From Domibacillus mangrovi (lineage in GTDB: Bacteria; Bacillota; Bacilli; Bacillales; Domibacillaceae), in the NCBI RefSeq assembly GCF_001906925.1, contig NZ_MRWQ01000005.1, positions 248,001-312,000 on the forward strand: a stretch of 64,000 nt of DNA. Direction: 5' to 3'. The notes beneath the pieces are model-generated. The model did no database searches, was not told the DNA's origin, and was given only the letters and a program-made list of their open reading frames with translations. Of the stretch, positions 36,105 through 45,019 are shown piece after piece. A program made the position numbers and the translations under genes. Position 1 is the first letter of the stretch. Each line of letters opens with the position of its first letter.

Positions 36105-36564
36105 ATGAGCCAAGAATCGCTTTAAACACAGATGTTGTTGGACCGCCTGTGTAAAAAACATATAAAAGAAGATAAACAGCTACTCCTGTAATCCCTGTAA
36201 AAAACCAGATGATACTCGTATATGGACCAATTTTCCTGTGACGAATTAAATTGCTTTTCAATCCACTCACAATGGAAACAATTCCAAAAACGGCTCCTGT
36301 CGTAGCTAGACAAATATGAAAGATCAAAAAAATAGTGTAATATATTTTGATATGATCTGGTCCCCCGAAGGCGGTATTACCGATAAATAATGTTCTGCTC
36401 ACGTAAATGATAAAAAAAGTAAGAGCAAAAACGCCCGCAAGCAGCATCGTTTTTTTATGTTGCTCCACTTTTCTTTGTTTAATTTGTACCCAGCCGATTG
36501 CAACAGTAATCGCACTAAGCACAATAAAGGCCGTACTGATAGTAGGCAAAATCGGTAAAGACAT
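36103..36564 (-). CDS. ctaM: CtaM, cytochrome oxidase assembly membrane protein (DUF420)
   Basis: Five-helix membrane protein (153 aa) required for active aa3/caa3 oxidase in Firmicutes. Conserved histidines lie in VEQHKKTMLLAGVFALTFFI, HICLATTG and IRHRKIGPYTSIIWFFTGI. The second ATG (36562-36564) is chosen because GAGGA lies 9 nt upstream of it and abuts the first. In B. subtilis the homologue (yozB) is unlinked; here it lies beside the cta cluster. Confidence 0.88.
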   Translation of the reverse strand: MSLPILPTISTAFIVLSAITVAIGWVQIKQRKVEQHKKTMLLAGVFALTFFIIYVSRTLFIGNTAFGGPDHIKIYYTIFLIFHICLATTGAVFGIVSIVSGLKSNLIRHRKIGPYTSIIWFFTGITGVAVYLLLYVFYTGGPTTSVFKAILGS

Positions 36565-36635
36565 GAACATTCCTCACTTCCGTTATGTATAAAGCGAGGG
36601 GAACTAAGTCCCCTCGTTTCTTTTATCTTATTTCA

Positions 36636-37547
36636 TTAAGACATTGGTTTATCATGATTTGCTAAAGCGGCTTCTATAATTTCATCCGCCTGATCGTTCT
36701 CTTTACGGAACCATTCAAAAAACACTTGCGCTAATACTACACCGTACACAATTTCTTGAATTATTTTCATAATCACACCGCCAAGTTGCTGATCTTCGAC
36801 AACTGGCATATTTGAAAACAGTTCTGGACCGCTCAAATTAAGACCAGCTAGCGTTTCAACAGGTACACATAATTCCATCGCTTTTAGCCAGACAGAAGCA
36901 TCTGAATAAGTCGCATAAAGCGGTGTTGCTGCGAAAATAATGAGCGCACATGCCGGTGTCAGCAGTATACCATCTGCAAAAATGTAGCCGACTTTTTTCA
37001 AACCGTGTAAAGATCTCCCTTCCCGCTGTTCATTTACGAGCGGCCACCACATGAAAATGGCGAAGATAAAGAGCATGAACGTATATAAACTATGAAGTGT
37101 ATTACTCATTTTAATGAAATCAAAAATGAGCGGAATATGATAAAACGAGAATAAACCATTAAAGAAAATTAACGCGACTAGCGGACGTGTTCCAAATGAA
37201 AAAATAGGGCGAATGACTGGCAGTTCAATTATTGCTTTCCACACCCACCAAGGGATCGCTTTAATAAGCAACGGTGCCACGACAAGATATAAAATCGCCA
37301 TTTGAATCATGTGATATGTCATCATAATGTGACCCATCAAATCGATTGGAGACCCTTTGACTACATAGAGGATAGCCATTGCTGTTAAAAAGAGAACAGT
37401 CTGTCTTTTTGTCAATGGCTCACTAACGCTGAAATCTTTTCTCCATTTCACAGTAATTAAGAAAAAGAGAACGGTTAAAAACAAAAGCACTACAATAAAT
37501 AAAGGACTCCATAGAGCCGGAAAGCCAAATATTCCTATAGGCATCAT
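36636..37547 (-). CDS. ctaG: CtaG, caa3 oxidase assembly factor
   Basis: Multi-pass membrane protein (303 aa, about seven helices) needed for assembly of the CuA/caa3 oxidase. Conserved GHIMMTYHMIQMAILYLV and the motif MSNTLHSLYTFMLFIFAIFMWWPLV are present. GAGGTG precedes the ATG at 37545-37547. It is the last gene of the ctaCDEF-G order but is separated from ctaF by a terminator. Confidence 0.92.
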   Translation of the reverse strand: MMPIGIFGFPALWSPLFIVVLLFLTVLFFLITVKWRKDFSVSEPLTKRQTVLFLTAMAILYVVKGSPIDLMGHIMMTYHMIQMAILYLVVAPLLIKAIPWWVWKAIIELPVIRPIFSFGTRPLVALIFFNGLFSFYHIPLIFDFIKMSNTLHSLYTFMLFIFAIFMWWPLVNEQREGRSLHGLKKVGYIFADGILLTPACALIIFAATPLYATYSDASVWLKAMELCVPVETLAGLNLSGPELFSNMPVVEDQQLGGVIMKIIQEIVYGVVLAQVFFEWFRKENDQADEIIEAALANHDKPMS

Positions 37548-37636
37548 TCTTATCACCTCAATATTTTTTAGATGCTCTATCCATTATAACCCGCTAAAAA
37601 GCTTCATACAACGCTATGTATTGACAAGTTCATGAC

Positions 37637-37677
37637 AGAAAAAAAGTGTTCCCTTGAAAAAAGGAAACACTTTTTTT
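37637..37677 (-). terminator. Terminator of ctaCDEF
   Basis: AAAAAAAGTGTT and AACACTTTTTTT flank a second short pair (TCC/GGG). The minus strand ends in seven T residues, right after the ctaF stop. Confidence 0.85.
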
Positions 37678-37679
37678 AC

Positions 37680-38012
37680 TTACCACCAGATGATTGTCAA
37701 GAAGGCAAGGACTGTTACAAATCCAACAAGTACGCCAGAATACATAAAGAATTGTGGCACTTCATGACCTTTGTGACTCATATGCATGAAATAATAAAGC
37801 TGAAATATAACCTGTACGATAGCAAGAAGTAAAACAAATGGAAGGATAAACCATTTAGAGAATCCTGCTCCAACAGCTGCAAACGCAATAACCGTAAAGA
37901 AAATCATCATCGTGAATGTCACGACCTGCATTCTCATTTCTTCTGCACTTTTCTTACGACGGTATTCATAGTTAACTTTAGGCTCACCTGAATTCGTTTG
38001 TAAATTCGCCAT
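37680..38012 (-). CDS. ctaF: Cytochrome c oxidase subunit IV (caa3 type)
   Basis: Small three-helix subunit (110 aa). Conserved EMRMQVVTFTMMIFFTVIAF and VQVIFQLYYFMHMSHKGHE identify the cytochrome c oxidase IVB family. It starts four bases after ctaE and ends the ctaC-D-E-F transcript. Confidence 0.93.
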   Translation of the reverse strand: MANLQTNSGEPKVNYEYRRKKSAEEMRMQVVTFTMMIFFTVIAFAAVGAGFSKWFILPFVLLLAIVQVIFQLYYFMHMSHKGHEVPQFFMYSGVLVGFVTVLAFLTIIWW

Positions 38013-38015
38013 CCG

Positions 38016-38645
38016 TTATCCCACCATTCCCATTAAGTATACAACCGTAAAGATAAACACCCATACGACATCAATGAAATGCCAGTAAAGACTTGCTAGG
38101 TAAAACTTCGGTGCATTGTACAGGTTCAATCCGCGCTTTGCATTACGGATCATAAGAGCAATAATCCATAAAAGACCGAACGTAACATGGGCTCCATGGA
38201 AACCGACTAGTGTATAAAACGCTGAACCGAATGCACTGCTTGTAAATGTATGTTCATATTCGTGAACATAATGATTGAACTCATAAATTTCACAGCCTAA
38301 GAATGCAAAACCAAGCATGACGGTAATGAACAGCCATGTTTGCATTTTTTTAAAGTTATAATTTTTCATATGATACATCGCAAAAACAGATGTTAATGAA
38401 CTTGTCAAAAGAAGCATCGTCATCAAGAACACGAGCGGAAGTTCAAACAGATCTTTCGCAAGTGCGTGATCTGGACTTGGTACACTATCTTTCAACGCCA
38501 AATACGTAGCGAACAATGAGGCAAATAAAACCGTCTCACCGCCAAGGAAAAGCCAGAAACCTAAAAACTTGTTTTTCCCTTCCAGAGTTGCCTGTTCAGG
38601 CGATTCAGGCCACGTCTGCGGCGTGAATTTTTCTTCAGCTGCCAT
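38016..38645 (-). CDS. ctaE: Cytochrome c oxidase subunit III (caa3 type)
   Basis: Membrane subunit of the oxidase core (209 aa, five helices). Signature segments: FWLFLGGETVLFASLFATYL, HEYEHTFTSSAFGSAFYTLV, GFHGAHVTFGLLWI and YWHFIDVVWVFIFTVVYL. The ATG overlaps the ctaD stop by one base (TAATG), with a G-rich ribosome site inside ctaD. Confidence 0.96.
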   Translation of the reverse strand: MAAEEKFTPQTWPESPEQATLEGKNKFLGFWLFLGGETVLFASLFATYLALKDSVPSPDHALAKDLFELPLVFLMTMLLLTSSLTSVFAMYHMKNYNFKKMQTWLFITVMLGFAFLGCEIYEFNHYVHEYEHTFTSSAFGSAFYTLVGFHGAHVTFGLLWIIALMIRNAKRGLNLYNAPKFYLASLYWHFIDVVWVFIFTVVYLMGMVG

Positions 38646-40522
38646 TATCGTGTCCCCCCCTTATTAGCATCATCAAGAAGTTCTTCTTTATGAATATGAT
38701 AACCATGATCATCTTTAATTGACCTGTAAAGCATTGAACCGAATGTTACAACCAGACCGAAAATTAATACCGGGATGGCCCATCCTTTATCATCCACGTG
38801 ATACATCGCACCAAAAGCTCCAATAAATAAACCTAATGAAACCATGAATGGTGTAAATGAATTGTTTGGCATATGAATGTCACCAATTGGTTCTGCTGGT
38901 GTCATCTCTGTTTTGCCTTCCAATTTCTCAATCCAGAATGGATCTAGACCACGTACAAGTGGAAGTTGTTTAAAGTTGTAAAATGGTGTTGGCGATGGAA
39001 TTGCCCACTCAAGTGTACGTCCATCTTTCCATGGGTCCATTCCAACTTTCACATTTTTCACTTGTGTCACAACGACATTAATTAACAATACAATGACAGC
39101 GACAAACATAAACGCAGCACCAATTGAACTAATTAAGTTTCCAGTCTCTAACCCTTGCCCCGGTAAGAATGTCCAAACACGGCGTGGCATCCCCATAAGT
39201 CCAAGGAAATGCTGAATAAAGAATGTTAAATGGAAACCTATAAGGAAGAGTACAAATGTTACTTTCCCTAGTTTTTCACTTAACATTGTGCCGAACATTA
39301 GCGGCCAATAAAAGTGAACAGCGGCTAATAAACCAAACACAACGCCACCAACGATAACGTAGTGGAAGTGAGCAACGATAAAATAACTGTCATGGAACTG
39401 GTAATCGGCTGGAGCAGCTGCTTGCATAACCCCTGTTACCCCACCCATAACGAATGATGGAATAAATGCAATGGCATAAAGCATCGGCACTGTAAACTGA
39501 ATACTTCCGCCCCACATCGTTAAAATCCAGTTAAAGATTTTAATCCCTGTTGGAACAGCAATCGCCATTGTAGCTACTGCAAAAATTGCATTTGCAACCG
39601 GGCCTAAACCAGTTGTAAACATATGGTGAGCCCACACCATGAAGCCAAGAAAACCGATTAACACAGTCGCGAATACCATTGAAGAGTATCCGAACAAACG
39701 TTTTCTTGAAAACGTTGGAATAACTTCAGAGAAAATACCGAACGCCGGTAAAATAAGAATGTACACTTCCGGGTGACCAAAAATCCAGAATAAATGCTCC
39801 CAGATGACTGTGTTACCACCCATGGCTACATCAAAAAAGCCCGCTCCGAACATACGATCAAATAACATCATGAACAAACCAACAGTAAGTGGTGGGAATG
39901 CAAAAAGAATAAGCGCTGATGCGACAAATGTTGTCCATGTGAAAAGCGGCATTCTCATGTATGTCATGCCCGGCGCACGCATATTGATAATGGTAACGAG
40001 GAAATTAATTCCCCCCATCAATGTACCGAAACCGGAAATTTGCAGACCAAGTACATAAAAGTCAATTCCATGCCCTTCTGATGCTAATGAAAGGGATGCA
40101 TAAGATGTCCATCCTGCATCCGGTGCGCCACCTAAGAACCATGATAGGTTCAAGAATACGCCGCCGAAAAAGAACAGCCAAAATCCTAAAGCGTTAACAA
40201 ATGGGAACGCAACGTCACGCGCACCAATTTGAAGTGGCATAACTGCATTCATAAATCCTAATAAAAGTGGCATTGCTGCCAAGAATATCATTGTCGTACC
40301 GTGCATTGTAATAATTTCATTAAAAAGACCGGCACTAACAAAATCATTGTTTGGTACAGCCAGCTGAATACGAATCATCATCGCTTCAATACCACCGACT
40401 AGGAAGAAGAGACCTCCAGCCAGTAAATAAAGAATAGCGATTTTTTTATGGTCAACTGTCGTTAAATAATCCCAAACTGTACCGGCAAATCCCCGTTTTT
40501 GCGTGTGTGCAATGGTACTCAA
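38645..40522 (-). CDS. ctaD: Cytochrome c oxidase subunit I (caa3 type)
   Basis: Catalytic heme-copper subunit that reduces O2 and pumps protons. 625 aa, with extra C-terminal helices as in caa3 oxidases. Heme and copper ligands are visible: EIITMHGTTMIF (low-spin heme His), EHLFWIFGHPEVYILILPAFG (CuB His and the crosslinked Tyr), WAHHMFTTG (CuB His pair) and DSYFIVAHFHYVIVGG (heme ligands). The start is a TTG (40520-40522) after AAAGGAGG. Confidence 0.98.
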   Translation of the reverse strand: MSTIAHTQKRGFAGTVWDYLTTVDHKKIAILYLLAGGLFFLVGGIEAMMIRIQLAVPNNDFVSAGLFNEIITMHGTTMIFLAAMPLLLGFMNAVMPLQIGARDVAFPFVNALGFWLFFFGGVFLNLSWFLGGAPDAGWTSYASLSLASEGHGIDFYVLGLQISGFGTLMGGINFLVTIINMRAPGMTYMRMPLFTWTTFVASALILFAFPPLTVGLFMMLFDRMFGAGFFDVAMGGNTVIWEHLFWIFGHPEVYILILPAFGIFSEVIPTFSRKRLFGYSSMVFATVLIGFLGFMVWAHHMFTTGLGPVANAIFAVATMAIAVPTGIKIFNWILTMWGGSIQFTVPMLYAIAFIPSFVMGGVTGVMQAAAPADYQFHDSYFIVAHFHYVIVGGVVFGLLAAVHFYWPLMFGTMLSEKLGKVTFVLFLIGFHLTFFIQHFLGLMGMPRRVWTFLPGQGLETGNLISSIGAAFMFVAVIVLLINVVVTQVKNVKVGMDPWKDGRTLEWAIPSPTPFYNFKQLPLVRGLDPFWIEKLEGKTEMTPAEPIGDIHMPNNSFTPFMVSLGLFIGAFGAMYHVDDKGWAIPVLIFGLVVTFGSMLYRSIKDDHGYHIHKEELLDDANKGGTR

Positions 40523-40553
40523 CGGTTTTACCTCCTTTGTGATGTTTCAGTAA

Positions 40554-41633
40554 TTATTTTTCTAGTTTCAGACCCATTAAATATGCTGCCAATTGATCAA
40601 GTTCTTGATCGGACAATTCGCCATATGTGCCTGTCATTTTATTTCCTGGTTTATAAGCTTCTGGATTAGCAATCCAGTTTTTCAATTCCTCTTCGTTGTG
40701 CTCTAAAATACCTGCAACACGTGTACGATCACCAAAATCTGCAAGATTCGGTGCCAGTCTTGCTGCTTCTGGACGTGCATCTGCTGGTGATACAGCGTGA
40801 CAGCTCAAGCATTTTTGATTGAATATTTCCTGCCCTGCAGCTGCCTGTGGATCTTGCGGCGCAGCTTCTGCGTCAACTGTCTGCATCGCAGTTACCCACT
40901 GATCAAACTCATCTTGTGGAAGTGCCTGCACTTTAAAGTCCATCAATGCATGCGATGGTCCGCAAAGTTCAGTACATTTTCCATAGAAAAGATTATCCGC
41001 TTCCTTTGCTTTTTCATTATCAAATTCAAGCCACATTTTGTTGACGTTGTCCGTATTGGCATCAATTTTTCCACCCGCAGCCGGAATCCAGAACGAATGT
41101 TTAACATCTGACGCTTTTATATTAAAATACACTCTCTGATCCGTTGGAACGACAAGTTCCTGACTTGTAATGATTTTTTGATTCGGGTACTCAAATTCCC
41201 ACCAATAAAGACTCGCGCGAACATTGACAACGAGAGCGTCGGTTGTACCATCTTCATTCTTTTTATCCATTGCTTTCGTATCCGCAAGTTCAAACGTAGT
41301 GATAACGGTCGGAACGGTAAGAATGATGAGTAAGAGAATCGGAATAACTGTCCAGACAATCTCTAAGACATGGCTTCCTTCCACTTGTTTTGGGATGGAT
41401 TCGTCGCCTTTTTTACGTCGGAATTTAATGACTGCTACAGCAAACATAATCGATACAACGATGATAACACCGACCATAATCACAGTACTCAAGATCATGA
41501 GATCATATGCAATTTGACCCGCTTCTCCGGCTGGAATCAACGTTGAAAGAAATGGTTCACCACAGCCAGACAGAACAAGCGTCAGCAAGGCAAAAACGAT
41601 CAAAAGACGCCCTTTTGTTAACTTCTGTTTCAT
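40554..41633 (-). CDS. ctaC: Cytochrome c oxidase subunit II with fused cytochrome c domain
   Basis: Lipoprotein signal (LTLVLSGCGEP) and two membrane helices are followed by the CuA domain (SFWIPAAGGKIDANT, YGKCTELCGPSHALMDF with Cys, Glu and Met ligands). A C-terminal cytochrome c domain (CLSCH near residue 272; GNKMTGTYGELSDQELDQLAAYL) defines the caa3 type. 359 aa. It accepts electrons and passes them to CtaD. The ribosome site GAGGGG is about 12 nt from the ATG, a little far. Confidence 0.97.
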   Translation of the reverse strand: MKQKLTKGRLLIVFALLTLVLSGCGEPFLSTLIPAGEAGQIAYDLMILSTVIMVGVIIVVSIMFAVAVIKFRRKKGDESIPKQVEGSHVLEIVWTVIPILLLIILTVPTVITTFELADTKAMDKKNEDGTTDALVVNVRASLYWWEFEYPNQKIITSQELVVPTDQRVYFNIKASDVKHSFWIPAAGGKIDANTDNVNKMWLEFDNEKAKEADNLFYGKCTELCGPSHALMDFKVQALPQDEFDQWVTAMQTVDAEAAPQDPQAAAGQEIFNQKCLSCHAVSPADARPEAARLAPNLADFGDRTRVAGILEHNEEELKNWIANPEAYKPGNKMTGTYGELSDQELDQLAAYLMGLKLEK

Positions 41634-41715
41634 AGCTTATTACTACCCCTCTTTCCTATAGATTTCTAAAAACAGTACATATATATGGATTTCTTAAAAG
41701 AAAGAATTCCCTCAT

Positions 41716-42624
41716 TTAAATAACGGTTACAATGACCATCGCCACAAACATAATCGTTAAATACTGAAGTGAATAAACAAACATATTTTTCGCCCATTTC
41801 AAATCGTCTTTTGCCTTAAAACCAGTAATCGCAAGCGTTACCCATCCAATATTTAATATGGTAGCCAGAGTGAAAAACGCAAGGCCAAGATCCATCATAA
41901 AGAACGGAAGGGGCAACAGTAATAGTGTCCAGACGAACATATGGCGTTTTGTGACAGCAAATCCCTTCACTGTAGGCAGCATAGGAATGCCTGCTTTTCC
42001 GTATTCCTCGCTCCGTTTCATCGCCAACGCATAAAAATGCGGTGGCTGCCAGATGAACATAATTAAAAACAGCATCCATGCGAGTACATCAAGTGTCGGA
42101 TCGACAGCTGCCCAGCCAATTAATGGTGGCATAGCACCTGATATACTTCCCACAACTGTATTGCTTACATGGCGGCGTTTTGACCACATGGAGTAGATGA
42201 CAACATAGCTTAAAATACCGACAATGCCAATGACACCTGCTGTGAAGGTTGTCAAAAATAAAAGCGCTGATCCTATAATGACAAGCGCAAGTCCTAAGAT
42301 CAATACTTTTGAATAACTGATTTTGCCTGTCACAGTCGGTCTTGATTTGGTCCGCTCCATAAGCGGATCAATGTCCCTGTCTATGTAATTATTTAAACTA
42401 GCCGAGCCAGCGATAATGAATGCCGAACCGAGCAATGTAAAGAATATGGTATCAAGGTTAGCCATGAACGGGACATCATTCATCACAAAGGCGAGCCACA
42501 TACCAGTAAAAACCGTAATTAAATTGGAATTGACAATACCAATTTTTATGAGCGCCAAAAAATCTTTCATCGCTGTCGTTTCAGGCACATTTGTTTTATC
42601 CATCGTTGTTGCGGCACGCGACAC
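41716..42624 (-). CDS. ctaB: Protoheme IX farnesyltransferase (heme O synthase)
   Basis: UbiA-family membrane enzyme that converts heme B to heme O, the precursor of heme A. Aspartate-rich motifs [19 protein letters not shown] and [19 protein letters not shown] are present, with about nine helices. 302 aa. The start is the GTG at 42622-42624, preceded by GAGGAGG. It lies upstream of ctaC and is divergent from ctaA, which uses its product. Confidence 0.94.
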   Translation of the reverse strand: MSRAATTMDKTNVPETTAMKDFLALIKIGIVNSNLITVFTGMWLAFVMNDVPFMANLDTIFFTLLGSAFIIAGSASLNNYIDRDIDPLMERTKSRPTVTGKISYSKVLILGLALVIIGSALLFLTTFTAGVIGIVGILSYVVIYSMWSKRRHVSNTVVGSISGAMPPLIGWAAVDPTLDVLAWMLFLIMFIWQPPHFYALAMKRSEEYGKAGIPMLPTVKGFAVTKRHMFVWTLLLLPLPFFMMDLGLAFFTLATILNIGWVTLAITGFKAKDDLKWAKNMFVYSLQYLTIMFVAMVIVTVI

Positions 42625-42934
42625 ATTTTTCTCCTCCTCTCTCGTACAACAGCTTCTTCCCCTACTATAAAGGATACAGCCGCACTTTTCTACACTATTT
42701 AAAAACATTTCCAAACAATACATGTTCTATTCCATATTACATCATATCCGTTCTGTTTTATGTGAACAGATGATGAACTAATTTTGTCGAATTTGTGACT
42801 CGTCAATGCGTTCTGTTTTCATTGTTTCATTTTTATAAGATAATATTAATGATTGCAGAGGCTAGTTGCAGAATTGCGTCTTTCTCTGTATGATCATGTA
42901 CGGATACGTTCATATACAGAAGAAGGTGAATCTA

Positions 42935-43840
42935 TTGCAGAGTTGGCTTAAATGGCTCGGCGTGCTGACAACATTCGTCATGTTAGTCGTGCTGATCGGC
43001 GGCGCACTTGTAACAAAAACAGATTCCGGACTTGGTTGCGGAAATGAATGGCCGCTTTGCCACGGACAGATTATTCCGGAAGACATTACGATGGAAACAT
43101 TTATCGAACTTTCTCATCGAGCTGCCTCAGGAGCAGCTGGGTTGCTTGTTCTGAGTCTTTCAATCGGCTCATGGCGTGTAATTGGACATAAACGGGAAAC
43201 GAAATTTTTAGCGTTAATTTCCTTTTTCTTTTTAATGGCACAGGCATTAATCGGGGCGGCTGCTGTATTATGGGGACAAAACGATTTTGTTCTGGCGCTT
43301 CATTTCGGTATCTCACTCATTTCTTTTGCCTCCGTTCTTTTATTAACATTGCTTATTTTTGAAGTAGACAAGCGCTTTGATGCATCAAACATCGTGATTG
43401 ATAATCGAATGAAATGGCATACAATTGGTGTAACCCTTTATAGCTATATGGTTGTTTATACAGGGGCACTCGTACGCCACACAGAGGCAAGCATGGTTTG
43501 CGGTTCTTGGCCACTTTGCGGAAATAATTCTGTTCTTCCATCGAATATGTATCAATGGATTCAAATGGGCCACCGAGCTGCGGCAGGGCTAATTTTTATT
43601 TGGATCGCTTACATTACCTACATTGCCATTAAACATTATAAACAGCAGCGCGTGCTATATTGGGGTTGGCTTATCGCATTCGGTCTCGTGTTATTACAGG
43701 TAATTGCTGGCGCGTTTATTATTTGGACAAATTTAAATTTATATGTAGCACTTGCGCATGCTTTATTTATCTCTTGTTTATTCGGCCTTCTCTGCTACTT
43801 TATATTACTCATTTCAAGAAGCAATATAAACAGGCAGTAA
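42935..43840 (+). CDS. ctaA: Heme A synthase
   Basis: Membrane monooxygenase that converts heme O to heme A. 301 aa, eight helices in two homologous halves. Each half has a His-bearing segment ([58 protein letters not shown]). The paired cysteines ([17 protein letters not shown]) on the outer loops are conserved. The start is a TTG at 42935 with GAAGGTG 6 nt upstream. Confidence 0.94.
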   Translation: MQSWLKWLGVLTTFVMLVVLIGGALVTKTDSGLGCGNEWPLCHGQIIPEDITMETFIELSHRAASGAAGLLVLSLSIGSWRVIGHKRETKFLALISFFFLMAQALIGAAAVLWGQNDFVLALHFGISLISFASVLLLTLLIFEVDKRFDASNIVIDNRMKWHTIGVTLYSYMVVYTGALVRHTEASMVCGSWPLCGNNSVLPSNMYQWIQMGHRAAAGLIFIWIAYITYIAIKHYKQQRVLYWGWLIAFGLVLLQVIAGAFIIWTNLNLYVALAHALFISCLFGLLCYFILLISRSNINRQ

Positions 43841-43865
43841 CAAACGGATTACGTAAACATAAAAC

Positions 43866-43900
43866 GAGCCTTGGAAGCGATTCCGAAGGCTCATTTTATT
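43866..43900 (+). terminator. Terminator of ctaA
   Basis: GAGCCTTGGAA pairs with TTCCGAAGGCTC (one bulge), followed by ATTTTATTTG on the plus strand. Confidence 0.75.
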
Positions 43901-43988
43901 TGTATTTGGAATGATGTAAAATTCAAAAAGATATGTTTGTCTTCACCTATTAATGAACATACTTTTTCCTTTTTCGCCATCGGACGGC

Positions 43989-44795
43989 CTATTCAAACTC
44001 AATCGTATCTCCACGCTGAATATAACCACCTTGAAGGACTTTAGCGTAGACACCAATCGCACCATTATTTTGTTTTACGGCCGTTCTCAGGACACTTGTA
44101 TCTTTGGGCAGATCACCTTGAGGCAAGGTTGTCATGACACAACGTACTGTTGGCTGTTCAATTTGCAGACGTACCTCTTTCCCGATACGAAGAGTCTTGC
44201 CCACCCACTCATTTTCAATAAAGCCTTCTCCATCAGGTACTTCGACAACAAGATTCGGACGGAAGCGTCGTGCTTCAATCCTACTTTCTGGATTCAATTT
44301 TCGCATGTGATCAATGGTAGCTGTAGTGAGCAAATGAACCATCGCTGCATCAAAAAAAGTGCCTTGTGGAGATGCACAGCTAATGACTGAATTACGGTTA
44401 TTCAATTCGTCCATATCTGGGATATACTCTTCAAATTGTACTTCGTTAGATGTTGGTGTGACGAGATGAACAGGACGATTCAAATTCTCTGAAAGTCGAT
44501 CATTTAGCTTTTTTTCAGTACTCACCCCCGTCGAACCGTCGGGAAAGGTGATCCGAACGTCCCAAACAGAGTTAGAATTAGTAGGAGGCTCAACAAATGA
44601 AGCGCGATAATCAAACATGTTTGGCCACTTCCGTGGATTTTTCGCGTTAGCAAGCTTTCCCGTTGACATATCCATCAAAGCGTATGCACGGTCTCCTAGC
44701 AACCCGTTTAATGTCACATAGCATGCATTCATTTCTTCTCCCATCATTGACTTTACAGGATAACGCCAGACTGCGACTACTTTTGGATTTTCCAT
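43989..44795 (-). CDS. MOSC-domain protein (putative molybdenum-cofactor sulfurtransferase-like)
   Basis: N-terminal MOSC beta-barrel domain (VVAVWRYPVKSMMGEEMNAC, GLLGDRAYALMD) followed by a MOSC domain (EARRFRPNLVVE, VGKTLRIG, PTVRCVMTTLPQGDLPKD with the conserved Cys). 268 aa. Such proteins (YiiM, YcbX, mARC relatives) handle sulfur or molybdenum cofactor substrates; the reaction here is unknown. AAAGGAG precedes the ATG. It is a single gene between ctaA and pycA, not part of the B. subtilis order, so probably inserted. Confidence 0.85.
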   Translation of the reverse strand: MENPKVVAVWRYPVKSMMGEEMNACYVTLNGLLGDRAYALMDMSTGKLANAKNPRKWPNMFDYRASFVEPPTNSNSVWDVRITFPDGSTGVSTEKKLNDRLSENLNRPVHLVTPTSNEVQFEEYIPDMDELNNRNSVISCASPQGTFFDAAMVHLLTTATIDHMRKLNPESRIEARRFRPNLVVEVPDGEGFIENEWVGKTLRIGKEVRLQIEQPTVRCVMTTLPQGDLPKDTSVLRTAVKQNNGAIGVYAKVLQGGYIQRGDTIEFE

Positions 44796-44959
44796 GAAAT
44801 TTTGCTCCTTTATAAAGTTTTACATTTTATTCTTCAAATTCAATTATAACCCTTCCATCATATATTTGTCGGTATTAATCAAAATATTCAAAAAATATCT
44901 ACTTTTGTATAGATTATTGTCTCTAGAGGCATCAAATCGATTATAAATGAGCTTTGACC

Positions 44960-45005
44960 AAAAAAATCCCCAAATAAGGAATTTTCAAGATTCCGTTATT
45001 TGGGG
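44960..45005 (-). terminator. Terminator of pycA
   Basis: CCCCAAATAACGGAAT and ATTCCTTATTTGGGG pair with one mismatch and run into ATTTTTTT on the minus strand. Confidence 0.9.
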
Positions 45006-45019
45006 CCAGTTTCATTTAT

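Noticed and set aside
42785-42791. A perfect Spo0A box heptamer, TGTCGAA, in the ctaB-ctaA gap.
   Set aside because: A single 7-mer is expected by chance at this frequency, and ctaA is not known to be a direct Spo0A target; ResD-like TTGTGA nearby is equally weak.
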